Source: Microcoleus sp. CAWBG506 (GTDB lineage: Bacteria; Cyanobacteriota; Cyanobacteriia; Cyanobacteriales; Microcoleaceae). From it: 64,000 nucleotides of DNA. Location of the stretch: contig JAHREW010000014.1 in NCBI GenBank assembly GCA_020883125.1, positions 70,410 to 134,409 on the forward strand. The letters run 5' to 3'. The translations under genes were made by a program, and so were the position numbers. This document shows, piece after piece, positions 37,311 through 46,299 of the stretch. The notes beneath the pieces are model-generated. The model worked only from the letters and a program-made list of their open reading frames with translations. It had not been told where the DNA came from and ran no database searches. Every line of letters starts with the position of its first letter. The first letter of the stretch is position 1.

Positions 37311-39785
37311 ATGGTACCTCCACCTAATCCCAATCAATCGGATTCATCGATGAAACAGTCTCTAGATGCTGGTTTGGCTGCTTTGAAACAACAGGATTAC
37401 GATCGAGCGATCGCCCTTTTAGAATCTGTTGCTGAATCCGCCACCAATCAGCCACTGGGTACGCGGGCAGAAATGGGGTTGGTGATGGCCTATAAAGCGA
37501 CTGGTAATCTTCAAAAATCCATCGCCCTGTGCACTTCCCTCACCAAACATCCCCATACTCAAGTCAAAACTTGGGCCGATCGCACTTTAACCACATTGAG
37601 TGATCGTCGCCCCCCAAAACCACCGGAAAATCCACCAAAAATCCCAGCAACTCCCCCCGAAACTGGCTTCGTCCCCTTTGATGTTGGCAATTCCCCACCG
37701 AAAATATCGCCCACAGGCGATCGACCATCAACCGACCAAAAAACAGATTTGGTGGGTTTTGAGCAGACTAGCAGGGAAAAAAACGTTAAATCGCCACAGA
37801 TTCCGCCAGTACCTGCACCCCCCAAACCACCTCTGGTCAAGACTTCAGAACCAGAAACATCCACCACCACCGTCGCCAACTCAGATGCTCCCACAGATGT
37901 CCCCGGAGTCGTAACTCCAGATGCTTACGAACTGATTTGGCGAAATTCGGGGCGTGCTGCTTCCGGGTGGCGCAAGCTCAAACTGCTGAAATTGGCGCGT
38001 TTTCGGGTGGAGACACTCGCCTGTACGATCACACTATTTTTGATGGTGCGATTCATCCTGGAATTCCTGCTCACCAATGTTAATGCTCTGTTGGTTCAGT
38101 TATACATATTTACTAGATTGCCGGTGTTTGCGCCGATTCAGATTTTTTATCGCGATCCGACTGCTTTTGTACAATTTATGTTCGGATTGCTACTAGCTTC
38201 GTCTCCGTGGTTGATAGATGCAGTGTTGAAACTGATTTGTGGGATGGAACCTCTGGGGGGGATAACTTTATTGAAGTCCAGCAAAGAAGCTAATCGGGTA
38301 GTGCGAAATTTTTGCAAGCAGCAGAATATGCCGCCCCCGGTGCTCCAATTGTTACCGATTGATGTACCAGTAGCTTTCAGTTATGGCTGTTTACCCAGAT
38401 TTGCTCGGATTGCTGTGAGTCAGGGACTTTTGGATCAATTGACGGAGGATGAAATTGCGACTATTTTGGCGCGGGAATTGGGGCATATCGCTCACTGGGA
38501 TTTTGCGCCGATGTCCTTGGCGGTTTTGGTAATTCAGATTCCTTACCTGATTTATGGGCTGGTGGTGCACTGGGAGGAGCGGTTATCTGGTTTAATTTCG
38601 ATCGAGTTTTTTCGTTCTGTTGTCAAAGTTTTGGCGGCTGGGATTTCTGCTGGAAGTTACGGGATTTATAAGTTGCTGAGATGGCCGATGTTGTGGGTGT
38701 CGCGCCGTCGAGTATATTTTAGCGATCGCACCGCAGCAGAAATTACGGGGAATCCCAATGGTTTGACGCGGGCTGTGGCTAAAATTGCGATCGGGATGGC
38801 GAAAAATATTGAGCAGCAGCAGCAAACTAGCTTTTTCCTCGAAGGTTTCGAGCTGCTATTTCCTGTGGGGTTGGGACAAGCTGTAACTATTGGTTCGGCT
38901 GGATTACACGCGCCTCTGGAACAGATTTTGCTGTGGGATGTCAGCAATCCTTGTCGCAATTGGTTGACGGTTAACAGCACGCATCCTTTAATGGGTGAAC
39001 GTTTAAAGTTGTTGGCTCTTTATGCTCAATTCTGGCAACTCGAAACTGAGTTGGATTTGGCGAATCTCGGAACTTTGGAGTCTACTAAGGGCAAATTCCA
39101 GGTTTCTGATCTATTTAATTCAAAATTTTGGGCGCACTATCGACAGCCTCTACTTTTACAAGGTGCACCTTTTTTTGGAATTCCGATGAGTTTGGCGATT
39201 GTGGGGGTGCTATGGCTGATTGGGGGGATTTTGTCCAGGACGAGTATCTGGTGGTTGGATTGGCTTTGGGGCGATCGCTCGATTCTGTGGGGCTGTTTGC
39301 CGATCGGGTTTTGTCTTGGTACTTTGATGCGGATTAATGATTTTTTCCCTGATATTGTGCCGAGAGCAGTCACTGCACCGAGTTTACCTCAAATTTTGTC
39401 AAATTCCGATAGTTTGCCCTTGGATGCTCAACCAGTGGGGTTGCAGGGGAAACTTTTGGGGCGATCGGGTATGGCTAATTGGCTGGGACAGGATTTGATT
39501 TTGCAGACGGAGACTGGGTTGGTGAGGTTACACTATGTTTCGAGGTTGGGTCCGATCGGCTCTTTGTGGACACAACCTACTCGCCCTGGTGATTTGGTAG
39601 GACAATCGGTGGTGGCGACTGGTTGGCTGCGACGGGGAGCTACTGTGGCGATCGATCTCGAAACCCTCCGCAGTCAAGGTGGCAGAGTTAGCAACAGCGG
39701 ACATCCTATCTGGTCTGCGATTTTAGCCTTTGCTGCTGCTGTTTGGGGAGCATACATCATTTTTCAGGGAGAAATGTATCGATAG
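37311..39785 (+). CDS. Large M48-like membrane metalloprotease homologue lacking the first zinc His
   Basis: This is an 824-residue protein. Residues 14-100 are TPR-like ('QSLDAGLAALKQQDYDRAIALLESV'). About 100-200 is a Pro-rich linker. From about 220 an HtpX/M48-like domain follows with several membrane segments. The zinc site, normally HExxH, reads R388-E-L-G-H392 ('ILARELGHIAHWDF'), so one metal ligand is absent; 'SDRTAAEITGNPNGL' supplies the downstream Asp/Glu region. The C-terminal ~130 residues form another soluble segment ('GLQGKLLGRSGMANWLGQDL'). It is probably proteolytically weak or inactive. Comparable cyanobacterial homologues may share this loss, but I recall that only loosely. 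Confidence 0.75.
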   Translation: MVPPPNPNQSDSSMKQSLDAGLAALKQQDYDRAIALLESVAESATNQPLGTRAEMGLVMAYKATGNLQKSIALCTSLTKHPHTQVKTWADRTLTTLSDRRPPKPPENPPKIPATPPETGFVPFDVGNSPPKISPTGDRPSTDQKTDLVGFEQTSREKNVKSPQIPPVPAPPKPPLVKTSEPETSTTTVANSDAPTDVPGVVTPDAYELIWRNSGRAASGWRKLKLLKLARFRVETLACTITLFLMVRFILEFLLTNVNALLVQLYIFTRLPVFAPIQIFYRDPTAFVQFMFGLLLASSPWLIDAVLKLICGMEPLGGITLLKSSKEANRVVRNFCKQQNMPPPVLQLLPIDVPVAFSYGCLPRFARIAVSQGLLDQLTEDEIATILARELGHIAHWDFAPMSLAVLVIQIPYLIYGLVVHWEERLSGLISIEFFRSVVKVLAAGISAGSYGIYKLLRWPMLWVSRRRVYFSDRTAAEITGNPNGLTRAVAKIAIGMAKNIEQQQQTSFFLEGFELLFPVGLGQAVTIGSAGLHAPLEQILLWDVSNPCRNWLTVNSTHPLMGERLKLLALYAQFWQLETELDLANLGTLESTKGKFQVSDLFNSKFWAHYRQPLLLQGAPFFGIPMSLAIVGVLWLIGGILSRTSIWWLDWLWGDRSILWGCLPIGFCLGTLMRINDFFPDIVPRAVTAPSLPQILSNSDSLPLDAQPVGLQGKLLGRSGMANWLGQDLILQTETGLVRLHYVSRLGPIGSLWTQPTRPGDLVGQSVVATGWLRRGATVAIDLETLRSQGGRVSNSGHPIWSAILAFAAAVWGAYIIFQGEMYR

Positions 39786-39944
39786 GGGGTTCTTCTTCGT
39801 AAAGAAAAGTTGCTTTTTTACCGACATCCTGTTACATTTAGTTACATAAATTTGATTGGCCGACCGATCGCAATCACTTCAGTGACTAAAACCGCAAAGG
39901 TATTGCGTAAAAGTTGTCAACCTCCCAACACAGCAAATTGGGGC

Positions 39945-39968
39945 CAGCCGCTTGTCGGCTGTTTTTTT
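39945..39968 (+). terminator. Intrinsic terminator
   Basis: Stem CAGCCG / CGGCTG with a 5-nt loop, followed directly by seven T residues. It lies 160 bp past the M48-like gene, so it might instead end a small RNA. Confidence 0.8.
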
Positions 39969-40574
39969 CTACAGCCACTTTCGCTATAGGAGATGAATTC
40001 AGAAAAGTGATTCAAAGATGGTTTCGGTTAAATCGATCGTGAATCTTCCTAAATAACTAGCGAGCGTTGCCAAGGCTGTGATACCTTTAAATGATGGTCA
40101 GAAACTCCCCAGCCCGATTCAAGGGAGATTGGGGTAAATAGTCCTCAGCATTAGGAGCGAGGTAAAATTACTGGCTGAAAAAATGTTAGGGATTTTACCC
40201 ATCACCGTATTAAACTGAATACTGGCATTCCGATCGCTTACAATTGACATCCTGGGAAATAAATTTCTACACGCCGCTGGCTATAAACATTCTGAATCAA
40301 AACCGGAAGCAAATAATACAGAATAGCCAAAAGCCTCAACATTTGAGTGATGACTAAAAGTTTACAGAACAACCTTAGATTTAAGATCTCTCTGCATAGG
40401 CTGCCAAGTTGCGGCTTCAGGAGAGTAGATGATCTTTTTCTAAAAGGTGGCGGAAGCTGTCAAGGTTGGTCGGAAGAACGCGCAGATTCTGCGGTAATGT
40501 CGTCTTTCCCTGGGGTCAATATTCAGTTGACTTCGGGTAATGCTGTTCGATCAAACTAATTAGAATCCAAGTCT

Positions 40575-40580
40575 GGAGGA
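40575..40580 (+). promoter_or_regulatory. Strong ribosome binding site of the RRM gene
   Basis: GGAGGA lies 8 bp before the ATG at 40588. It is one of few strong Shine-Dalgarno sequences in the window, suggesting high expression. Confidence 0.75.
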
Positions 40581-40587
40581 CTTTTTC

Positions 40588-41133
40588 ATGTCTATTCGTC
40601 TATATGTTGGTAATCTACCAAAAGAACTCGATCGCCAAGAACTGCAAGATGTTTTTGCACCAGAGGGTGAATCTGTCACCACCAAGGTAATTACAGACCG
40701 TAAAACTGGCAAATGCAGAGGATTCGGTTTTGTAACGGTGTTGACTGATGAACAAGCAGACCAAGTTATTGAAAAATACAATGGCTTGATGTTCAAGGAA
40801 AACCCGCTAAAAATAGAAAAAGCACTACCACGCTCTAAGGGTAAATCTGACAAGGGTGATGAAGATCAACAACAGTCACCGCAATCGCCCCAGTTAGCCT
40901 CGGCACCTTCCCAAGGTCAGCCTCCGCAACAGCGGCGCGATGCTTCCCCTAGCACTGGTGGCGGAGGTTCTGGTAAAAGCAGTCGCCGTCGGGATAACAA
41001 CAAGTCGCGTCGCAATCCTGCAACCACAACTTCGTCTAGCGCTGATTCCGGTTCCGTGCAGCCAGATCCACGCTGGGCCAGTGCTCTGGAAGAACTCAAG
41101 CAAAGGTTGCAGGAAGCTCAGACTACTAACTAG
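40588..41133 (+). CDS. RRM-domain RNA-binding protein (cyanobacterial Rbp type)
   Basis: This 181-residue protein has one RRM. RNP2 is 'RLYVGNLP' (residues 4-11) and RNP1 is 'CRGFGFVTV' (about 44-52), both with the aromatic residues needed for RNA stacking. After residue 85 there is a Gln/Ser/Pro-rich, then Gly/Arg-rich tail ('GGGGSGKSSRRRDNNKSRR'), and a C-terminal amphipathic helix 'PRWASALEELKQRLQEAQ'. Cyanobacterial Rbp proteins are often cold-induced and some help target mRNAs to thylakoids. The tail is longer than in the ~100-residue Rbp proteins. Confidence 0.93.
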   Translation: MSIRLYVGNLPKELDRQELQDVFAPEGESVTTKVITDRKTGKCRGFGFVTVLTDEQADQVIEKYNGLMFKENPLKIEKALPRSKGKSDKGDEDQQQSPQSPQLASAPSQGQPPQQRRDASPSTGGGGSGKSSRRRDNNKSRRNPATTTSSSADSGSVQPDPRWASALEELKQRLQEAQTTN

Positions 41134-41252
41134 GAGACTATGTTACCTCAGAGTGTGGCTTATTGCTGCTGTCGATCGAGTTTGGTTGACTAGAAAAATC
41201 TGGAAGTGCGATCGAGAACTGGTTTTTTTAGCCAATGCTCGATCGTGCAAAT

Positions 41253-42296
41253 TTATACTGGTTCCGCAAATTCGATAGTCTCAATAAAGTCTAAAATTTT
41301 GTCCATAATTACCTCTACTTCAGACTCCAGAGAACGCTCTTCATCCGCTTCCCGATCAACTATCTGAGAACTGATCGTGTAACAAACACCCTGAGCGATA
41401 AAAGACAAAAATCCTCGATAGACATTCATCCGAGTCACTGGACTCAAGTTTTTCGGGACGCTGATAGTTGCACCACCAGGTATATCAACAACCGCAAAAT
41501 AAGCTTCTTCATTTTCTAAAGATTCAGCGTGTAGTAACTTGGAGTGAGGAAAAGTACCAAGAATTGCGCCATCAATAAAATTGTTGAGAAACGAACTAAG
41601 ATAAGCTGCTTCTCCAACAGACTCGATGAATTCTGCCACTTCATCACCACCAATCGGGAAATAATCAATTTTCAGCAAAACGCCAAAGTCATCAGAAAAA
41701 GTAACACTGCCTTCTTGCTCATCAATTTTACCACCCTGTTGGGGGTCAACTGGAATAGGGACAGTAAAATTGCCTTCTGGAGACTGGTACAATGCCGCAT
41801 CAAAATCCGAAACTTCCTCATCAGATTCTGAATAAGCAACAATTACCTCCTCAATAATTTCTTGAGCTTCCTCATCTTCCAAACCTAATGCTTGCTGGAA
41901 CTCCTGCAAAAAATGCTGGTATTTGTCAGAGACTTCGCCATCTACGACAAACATAGCTACGCTGACAGCAAAAGCATCTAAGACTAATTCATCTGGAATG
42001 GACTTGCAAGCGGTATTAAATAATGCTCCCACACCATCTTGGCTAGAAATGCCTGAGAGTTTTTTAAGCATGGCTGACATATCATCTTCGGAATATTCAG
42101 CAAAGATTTCCGATTCCCAAAGTACGCTTTCTAAGATATCTGCATCAGTGTCAGGAGAATTTGACTGAGCTGCGACAAATGCTACTGCTGCTAAAGATTC
42201 CTCGGAACTCAAACTTACTTCAGACGTATCTTCGGAATTGAATATTTGATCTAACTGGCCCACAGGTTTTGCTCCAATAGAGTTGAGTTTTGCCAT
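41253..42296 (-). CDS. TerB-like domain protein
   Basis: This is an acidic 347-residue protein. The N-terminal half (about 30-150) is a helical TerB-like (tellurite-resistance/co-chaperone) domain with 'SSEESLAAVAFVAAQSNSPD', 'DELVLDAFAVSVAMFVVDGE' and 'VSDKYQHFLQEFQQALGLED'. The C-terminal half (about 180-340) is a separate alpha/beta region with no family I recognise ('FPIGGDEVAEFIESVGEAAY', 'VVDIPGGATISVP'). No signal peptide. No ter operon is adjacent. Function unknown beyond the domain. Confidence 0.7.
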   Translation of the reverse strand: MAKLNSIGAKPVGQLDQIFNSEDTSEVSLSSEESLAAVAFVAAQSNSPDTDADILESVLWESEIFAEYSEDDMSAMLKKLSGISSQDGVGALFNTACKSIPDELVLDAFAVSVAMFVVDGEVSDKYQHFLQEFQQALGLEDEEAQEIIEEVIVAYSESDEEVSDFDAALYQSPEGNFTVPIPVDPQQGGKIDEQEGSVTFSDDFGVLLKIDYFPIGGDEVAEFIESVGEAAYLSSFLNNFIDGAILGTFPHSKLLHAESLENEEAYFAVVDIPGGATISVPKNLSPVTRMNVYRGFLSFIAQGVCYTISSQIVDREADEERSLESEVEVIMDKILDFIETIEFAEPV

Positions 42297-42431
42297 TTAT
42301 AGCAAATTTATTCTTCAGCCGTGAGATGTAATCATGATTTCTCCGTGGCTGGTAGAGCACCCACTGAACATTTTATACTTTGCTGTAGAGTTCTGATTGG
42401 TTTTTTCGGAAAAATTAGTTAGTCAGCTATC

Positions 42432-42513
42432 GCAGGGATTCTGGATCGTTTCCGGCAAGCACGCGAGAGTCAATGCGGTCGCCGAGATATGCCATCTCTA
42501 TTTGAACAATAAG
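42432..42513 (+). pseudogene. parDE deletion relic
   Basis: The sequence GCAGGGATTCTGGATCGTTT and following bases match the last ~40 bp of parD at 43516-43562. It is joined directly to GCGGTCGCCGAGATATGCC and following bases, which match the last ~38 bp of parE at 43823-43862. Everything between (about 260 bp) is missing. It is therefore the scar of a second parDE module 1.1 kb upstream of the intact one. Confidence 0.8.
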
Positions 42514-42556
42514 AGATATGATATAATTAAAGCAAACGGAGCTAGGAAAAAGATCT

Positions 42557-43168
42557 ATGGTTTCCGCGATCGATACAGGCGTCCTAAGCTTTGAGGCATT
42601 CATTGCTAACTATCTAGATGAAGTCTGCTACGAATTAATCGATGGAGAATTAATCGATTTGGAACCGACTGGCCCCCACGAACAAGTTACGGGATTAATC
42701 AATCGCAAGCTTAACGTGGCAATTGATTTGCTCAATTTACCTTGGTTCATTCCGATGAAATGCTTGATTAAACCATTAGGTGGTAATTCAGCTTTTAGGC
42801 CAGATATTGCAATTCTCGATCGCGCTGCTTTGATAAATGAACCGTTATGGAAAACCGAGCCAGTCATTACTCTCGGTAATTCTGTTAAATTAGTAGTAGA
42901 AGTAGTCAGTACCAATTGGCAAAATGACTACGCGCGGAAAGTGGAAGACTACGAAGCTTTAGGCATTCCTGAATATTGGATTGCGGATTATTTAGGTCTG
43001 GGAGGCAAGCGCTATATCGGTTCGCCCAAACAGCCTGTAGTTACAGTTTATCAGTTAATTGAAGGAGTTTATCAAAGAGAACAATTTCGAGCAAGCGAGC
43101 CGATAATTTCGCCAACATTTCCCAATTTAAATTTGCGGGCAGAACAGGTATTTGCTGCCGGTGAGTAA
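42557..43168 (+). CDS. Uma2-family (DUF820) putative endonuclease
   Basis: This is a 203-residue PD-(D/E)XK-fold protein of the Uma2/DUF820 family, greatly expanded in filamentous cyanobacteria. The core is 'FRPDIAILDRAAL' (catalytic Asp) and 'KLVVEVVSTNWQNDYARKVE' (Glu plus Lys), followed by 'DYEALGIPEYWIADYLGLGG'. Its biological role is not established. It sits between the parDE relic and the intact parDE, so the two parDE copies may have arisen by duplication around it. Confidence 0.88.
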   Translation: MVSAIDTGVLSFEAFIANYLDEVCYELIDGELIDLEPTGPHEQVTGLINRKLNVAIDLLNLPWFIPMKCLIKPLGGNSAFRPDIAILDRAALINEPLWKTEPVITLGNSVKLVVEVVSTNWQNDYARKVEDYEALGIPEYWIADYLGLGGKRYIGSPKQPVVTVYQLIEGVYQREQFRASEPIISPTFPNLNLRAEQVFAAGE

Positions 43169-43298
43169 TTGAGTACCGCGAAAAGCAAAACAGCAGTAAT
43201 TTAGGGTCGATGATGTCGATCGCGAAATCCAAATTTTGCCGATCGCTGGTTTCAAATATCGACGCGATATAATTGAATCAAACGAGTAAATGAATATT

Positions 43299-43568
43299 AT
43301 GAGCATTACGCTGACAAAAACCCAAGAGATATTCATTCAGAATAAACTGCAAACTGGTAAATATGGCTCTGCCGAAGAAGTGCTGGAAGTTGCTTTGCGA
43401 TTGTTAGATGAATACGATCGCGCCGATCGCGAATGGATCGATTCTGTACGAGTTAAGATAGATGCTGCGGTTGCCATGTCCGAACATACTCCACCAGTTG
43501 ATGGCGAAACTTTTATTGCAGGGATTTTGGATCGTTTCCGGCAAGAAGCGCGCGAGACTCAACAATGA
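43299..43568 (+). CDS. parD: ParD-like antitoxin
   Basis: This 89-residue protein is taken from the ATG at 43299 (MSITLTKTQEIFIQ); an ATG at 43290 also fits. It has an N-terminal ribbon-helix-helix ('ITLTKTQEIFIQNKLQTGKY', 'SAEEVLEVALRLLDE') and a disordered C-terminal toxin-binding tail. It overlaps parE by 4 bp (ATGA), the classic coupled antitoxin-toxin arrangement, and is expected to repress its own promoter. Confidence 0.88.
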   Translation: MSITLTKTQEIFIQNKLQTGKYGSAEEVLEVALRLLDEYDRADREWIDSVRVKIDAAVAMSEHTPPVDGETFIAGILDRFRQEARETQQ

Positions 43569-43870
43569 AACGCTATCTCATCAACGTTCTGGCAAGCCTT
43601 GACCTCAACGAAATTGCTAATTATTATTTCAGTACCAACAACATCGAAGCAGGTGAGCGCTTTTTTCAAGATTTTTCCCGTCGCTGCCAACAATTAGTCA
43701 ACTTTCCTAATTTAGGCAGGAGTTATATAGAAATACGCCCGAATTTGCGAGGTTTGCCTTTAGATGGCTACATCATCTTCTACCAACTTTTAGATGATGG
43801 CATTGAGATTCTTCGTGTAGTTAGCGGTCGCCGAGATATCCCATCTCTATTTCAGGAACAAGAACCGTGA
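43565..43870 (+). CDS. parE: ParE/RelE-superfamily toxin
   Basis: This 101-residue toxin has the ParE pattern: 'ASLDLNEIANYYF', 'RRCQQLVNFPNLGRSYIEIR', 'LRGLPLDGYIIFYQLLDDGI' and the C-terminal 'EILRVVSGRRDIPSLF'. ParE toxins poison DNA gyrase; whether this one does or acts as an RNase cannot be told from sequence. Full length and apparently intact. Confidence 0.88.
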   Translation: MKRYLINVLASLDLNEIANYYFSTNNIEAGERFFQDFSRRCQQLVNFPNLGRSYIEIRPNLRGLPLDGYIIFYQLLDDGIEILRVVSGRRDIPSLFQEQEP

Positions 43871-43895
43871 CATTGAGATTGCAAATAGCACAGAC

Positions 43896-44408
43896 TTACT
43901 CCTCCAATTCCACCTGTTTAACCTGCTCTAAAGGTATATCTAGCACCTCTGCAATTTGCTCATCGCTCAAGCCAAAGTGCCGTAGTTTACCAATTTTTTC
44001 AATATTAGCTTGATTATTGCCATGCAAGTCAGGAGTTTCGGGCTGACTTTTCTCTGGGGTAGGAGTAGAGCTATCAGGGCAACTGTTGATAGAAGCTATA
44101 CTTACACTATTTTTAGTATGAGTGTTTTTATTACCTAAAGTTATATTTACATTTATTTGCCGTTCTAAAACAGATTCAAGATTACTTTTTTTAACTTGTT
44201 CGCCAAAGATATCGGATAGCATTTGCAAAAGCTCGTGACTGACTTTTTTAACGTGCTTATCGCTATAACCGTGAGTTTCTGCAACATCAGCATATTTTTG
44301 ATTCTTCAGTATTCCCGCGATAATTCTGCGCTGCAAGTCATTTAGACGTTTACCTGTCTTGGTGCAGACAGCTTCATCGACAAATTGGACTGTTTGAGGA
44401 ATGTCCAT
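43896..44408 (-). CDS. Stand-alone HTH protein of the vWA-MoxR-associated N-terminal type
   Basis: This is a 170-residue protein. Residues about 8-85 ('EAVCTKTGKRLNDLQRRIIA', 'YADVAETHGYSDKHVKKVSH', 'LLQMLSDIFGEQVKKSNLES') match the helical HTH-like domain usually found at the N-terminus of large cyanobacterial NACHT/AAA/TIR/WD40 signalling proteins. Here it ends after a Ser/Thr/Pro linker with 'LRHFGLSDEQIAEVLDIPLEQV', a short helical motif like that ending Rpn proteins. It could be an adaptor, or what remains of a larger gene. The stop is clean and not in a repeat. Confidence 0.65.
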   Translation of the reverse strand: MDIPQTVQFVDEAVCTKTGKRLNDLQRRIIAGILKNQKYADVAETHGYSDKHVKKVSHELLQMLSDIFGEQVKKSNLESVLERQINVNITLGNKNTHTKNSVSIASINSCPDSSTPTPEKSQPETPDLHGNNQANIEKIGKLRHFGLSDEQIAEVLDIPLEQVKQVELEE

Positions 44409-44680
44409 AGGTGGGCTGGTGGGATAATTTTAGTTACTATAACCAACTTTTACCACCTTTTTGCAACTTTTTTTTCTCGCATCCGACTTCTCGATCGCCA
44501 TTCTAGGAAGATCCAACTTTTTCCAACTTTTTCTGCTGTTCAGTTTGACTATATCGGTCTACTGTATGGAATATTGGCTTCTTACAAAAAAAGTCAAGAT
44601 GTTGCTATTCTCCCTGTCTCAGAGATGGGTTTATAAACAACCGGCGATCCAAACGTTAGCTGACTTAGCAATAAATTATT

Positions 44681-45181
44681 ATGTCAAACAGAAAGAAAGC
44701 CCGACTTGCAGCAATTATATCATTGTTTACAATTTCTGGATTTCATCGATTTTATATAGGAGATAATATAGGTGCCATATTAGTAATTCTGTCTAGTCTT
44801 ATCTTTATCGGGTGGCTCATCACATTGTGGGATATTATCTGGATGAGTCGTATGTCTGACCAAGATTTTGATGCTCAATATACTTTAGGTTTCAGAATAG
44901 AAGCAGAGAAACTACCACAATTATTTACTTTTCTTGCAGTAATATTCATCATTATAGGCGGAGCTGGTCTCTTCTTTAAAGAGCGAGTTTTATGTTTCCC
45001 AGAAGCGCTTTTAAAATCTTGTATCTGGGTAACAGAGGGTGACAATATCTTCAACGCAAAAGGAATAGAAATCAGTCGAGAGATTGCTTTGGTTATTCAA
45101 AACTTCCCTCCTTACATATTGGGTTTGGGCGGTATTTTTCTTTTGGGTGCAATACTTAAATCTAGCAACCGGAATGCTTGA
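44681..45181 (+). CDS. TM2-domain membrane protein
   Basis: This 166-residue protein has an N-terminal TM2 domain: 'SLFTISGFHRFYIGDNIGAI' with the conserved G.HRFY.G pattern, a second membrane helix and the 'WDIIWMS' motif. Two more membrane segments lie at about 88-106 and 148-162. The role of TM2 proteins in bacteria is unknown. The extra C-terminal half is not shared with minimal TM2 proteins. Confidence 0.75.
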   Translation: MSNRKKARLAAIISLFTISGFHRFYIGDNIGAILVILSSLIFIGWLITLWDIIWMSRMSDQDFDAQYTLGFRIEAEKLPQLFTFLAVIFIIIGGAGLFFKERVLCFPEALLKSCIWVTEGDNIFNAKGIEISREIALVIQNFPPYILGLGGIFLLGAILKSSNRNA

Positions 45182-45354
45182 TTTTACCAGGCTATTTTCA
45201 AGTTTATAAGATTTCCGACCGCTGCAATTCGCGAGCTTTGTATGTTTGCCCGATCGCCCTTACGAACAAAAACTAAGTGCGATCGCCCGAAATACCAAAA
45301 CCTGACAACTGGGCAAGCTATAATTAGCAGTATCTCTTATACAAAACGGCGACT

Positions 45355-45561
45355 ATGACTGAATTGCTCGAACGTGCGATCGCCCAATTGAAAACTTTAT
45401 CTGCTGAGGAGCAAGATGCGATCGCTGCTCGTCTCCTTGCCGAATTAGAAGATGAACGAGCATGGAAAGCTCAATTTGAAGCTACAACAGATGCTCAGTG
45501 GGATAGTCTAGCTGAGATGGTACGTCAAGAAATCGCTGCTTCGTATCGATTAGTTAGGTAA
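45355..45561 (+). CDS. Small antitoxin-like protein
   Basis: This is a 68-residue acidic protein: 'MTELLERAIAQLKTLSAEEQ', 'DAIAARLLAELEDERAW', 'DAQWDSLAEMVRQEIAA'. It resembles small cyanobacterial antitoxin-like proteins. No toxin gene follows; the next gene is convergent and overlaps it by 8 bp, so it is probably an orphan. Confidence 0.6.
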   Translation: MTELLERAIAQLKTLSAEEQDAIAARLLAELEDERAWKAQFEATTDAQWDSLAEMVRQEIAASYRLVR

Positions 45562-45784
45562 CTTGCATCGGCTCATCAAAATCATCAGCAATCACCAGTG
45601 GCATCCCGCGCAGAGGATAATGCTTTTGTACTGTCAATCCAGCAGTCGAAATCTCAGTAAAGTCGATCGCCCGAAAACCCTCCGATTTAGACAAGCGCCT
45701 CTGACGCAAAAAACTCAATAGCACCTCAAGTACGTCATCTGAGGCTTGCTCAATCTCGCTGATTAGTTCTTCCCGGAGTGTCAT
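45554..45784 (-). CDS. DUF2281-like small antitoxin-type protein
   Basis: This is a 76-residue protein. 'LREELISEIEQASDDVLEVL', 'LSFLRQRRLSK' is the pattern of DUF2281-like small proteins that pair with PIN-domain toxins. No PIN gene is next to it. It is convergent with the 45355 gene and overlaps it. Probably another orphan antitoxin. Confidence 0.6.
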   Translation of the reverse strand: MTLREELISEIEQASDDVLEVLLSFLRQRRLSKSEGFRAIDFTEISTAGLTVQKHYPLRGMPLVIADDFDEPMQVT

Positions 45785-45963
45785 AATCTCGCATTTTCCT
45801 TGCTAGACTCCTTTACTGATTGTAATTCCAGATGCGACGTTTTGGTCGATCGCCCTTACGAACAAAAACTAAGTACGCGCGAGCAAAGCTATCCCGAAGG
45901 GAATCGCACGTCAAGTTCGATCGAAGTTCTGATACCATTAAGAAAGTAAGCGTTAAGGTTGCC

Positions 45964-46299
45964 ATGACATTAGCAGTTGTAGCTGAACCAGCCCCACTCA
46001 ATACCAATGCTGACGGCGTAGTGCGAGTCGGTAACACTCGCGTGACTTTAGATACCGTGATTGGAGTGTTTAAGCAGGGAACAACCGCAGAGGAAATCGT
46101 TTATCGTTATCCGTCGTTGAGATTGGCTGACGTGTATGCCACCATCGGTTTTTACCTCAATCATCAGCAGGAAGTCGAAACGTATTTGCAGCAAAGACAG
46201 CAACAAGCACAAGAGATTCGCAAAATGAATGAGGCAAGGTTTGATCCGCAGGGATTGCGTGACAGATTGCTGGCCCGCAAGGCAGAGAAATCGGCATGA
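45964..46299 (+). CDS. DUF433 antitoxin (module A)
   Basis: This 111-residue protein starts at the ATG at 45964 (MTLAVVAEPAPLNT). The longer frame from 45832 translates the region upstream. DUF433 core: 'GVVRVGNTRVTLDTVIGVFK', 'GTTAEEIVYRYPSLRLADVY', 'ATIGFYLNHQQEVETYL'. DUF433 proteins are winged-HTH antitoxins paired with DUF5615 PIN-like toxins. It overlaps the toxin gene by 4 bp. Confidence 0.85.
   Translation: MTLAVVAEPAPLNTNADGVVRVGNTRVTLDTVIGVFKQGTTAEEIVYRYPSLRLADVYATIGFYLNHQQEVETYLQQRQQQAQEIRKMNEARFDPQGLRDRLLARKAEKSA

Larger units (their letters stand above)
39786..40587. other. Gene-free 800-bp region with terminator and rbp leader
   Basis: Contains an intrinsic terminator at 39945-39968, possibly ending a short RNA from this region as well as the upstream gene. 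From about 40330 to 40587 lies the leader of the RNA-binding protein gene. No coding sequence is supported; the 70-codon frame at 40347 has no features. Confidence 0.55.

Noticed and set aside
39895..39968. Small RNA of the Yfr type
   Set aside because: There is a good terminator, but the Yfr1 core ACTCCTCACAC is absent, so no named RNA can be claimed.
40347..40559. 70-codon frame upstream of the RRM gene
   Set aside because: Lies in the leader region; composition is not protein-like and there is no ribosome binding site.
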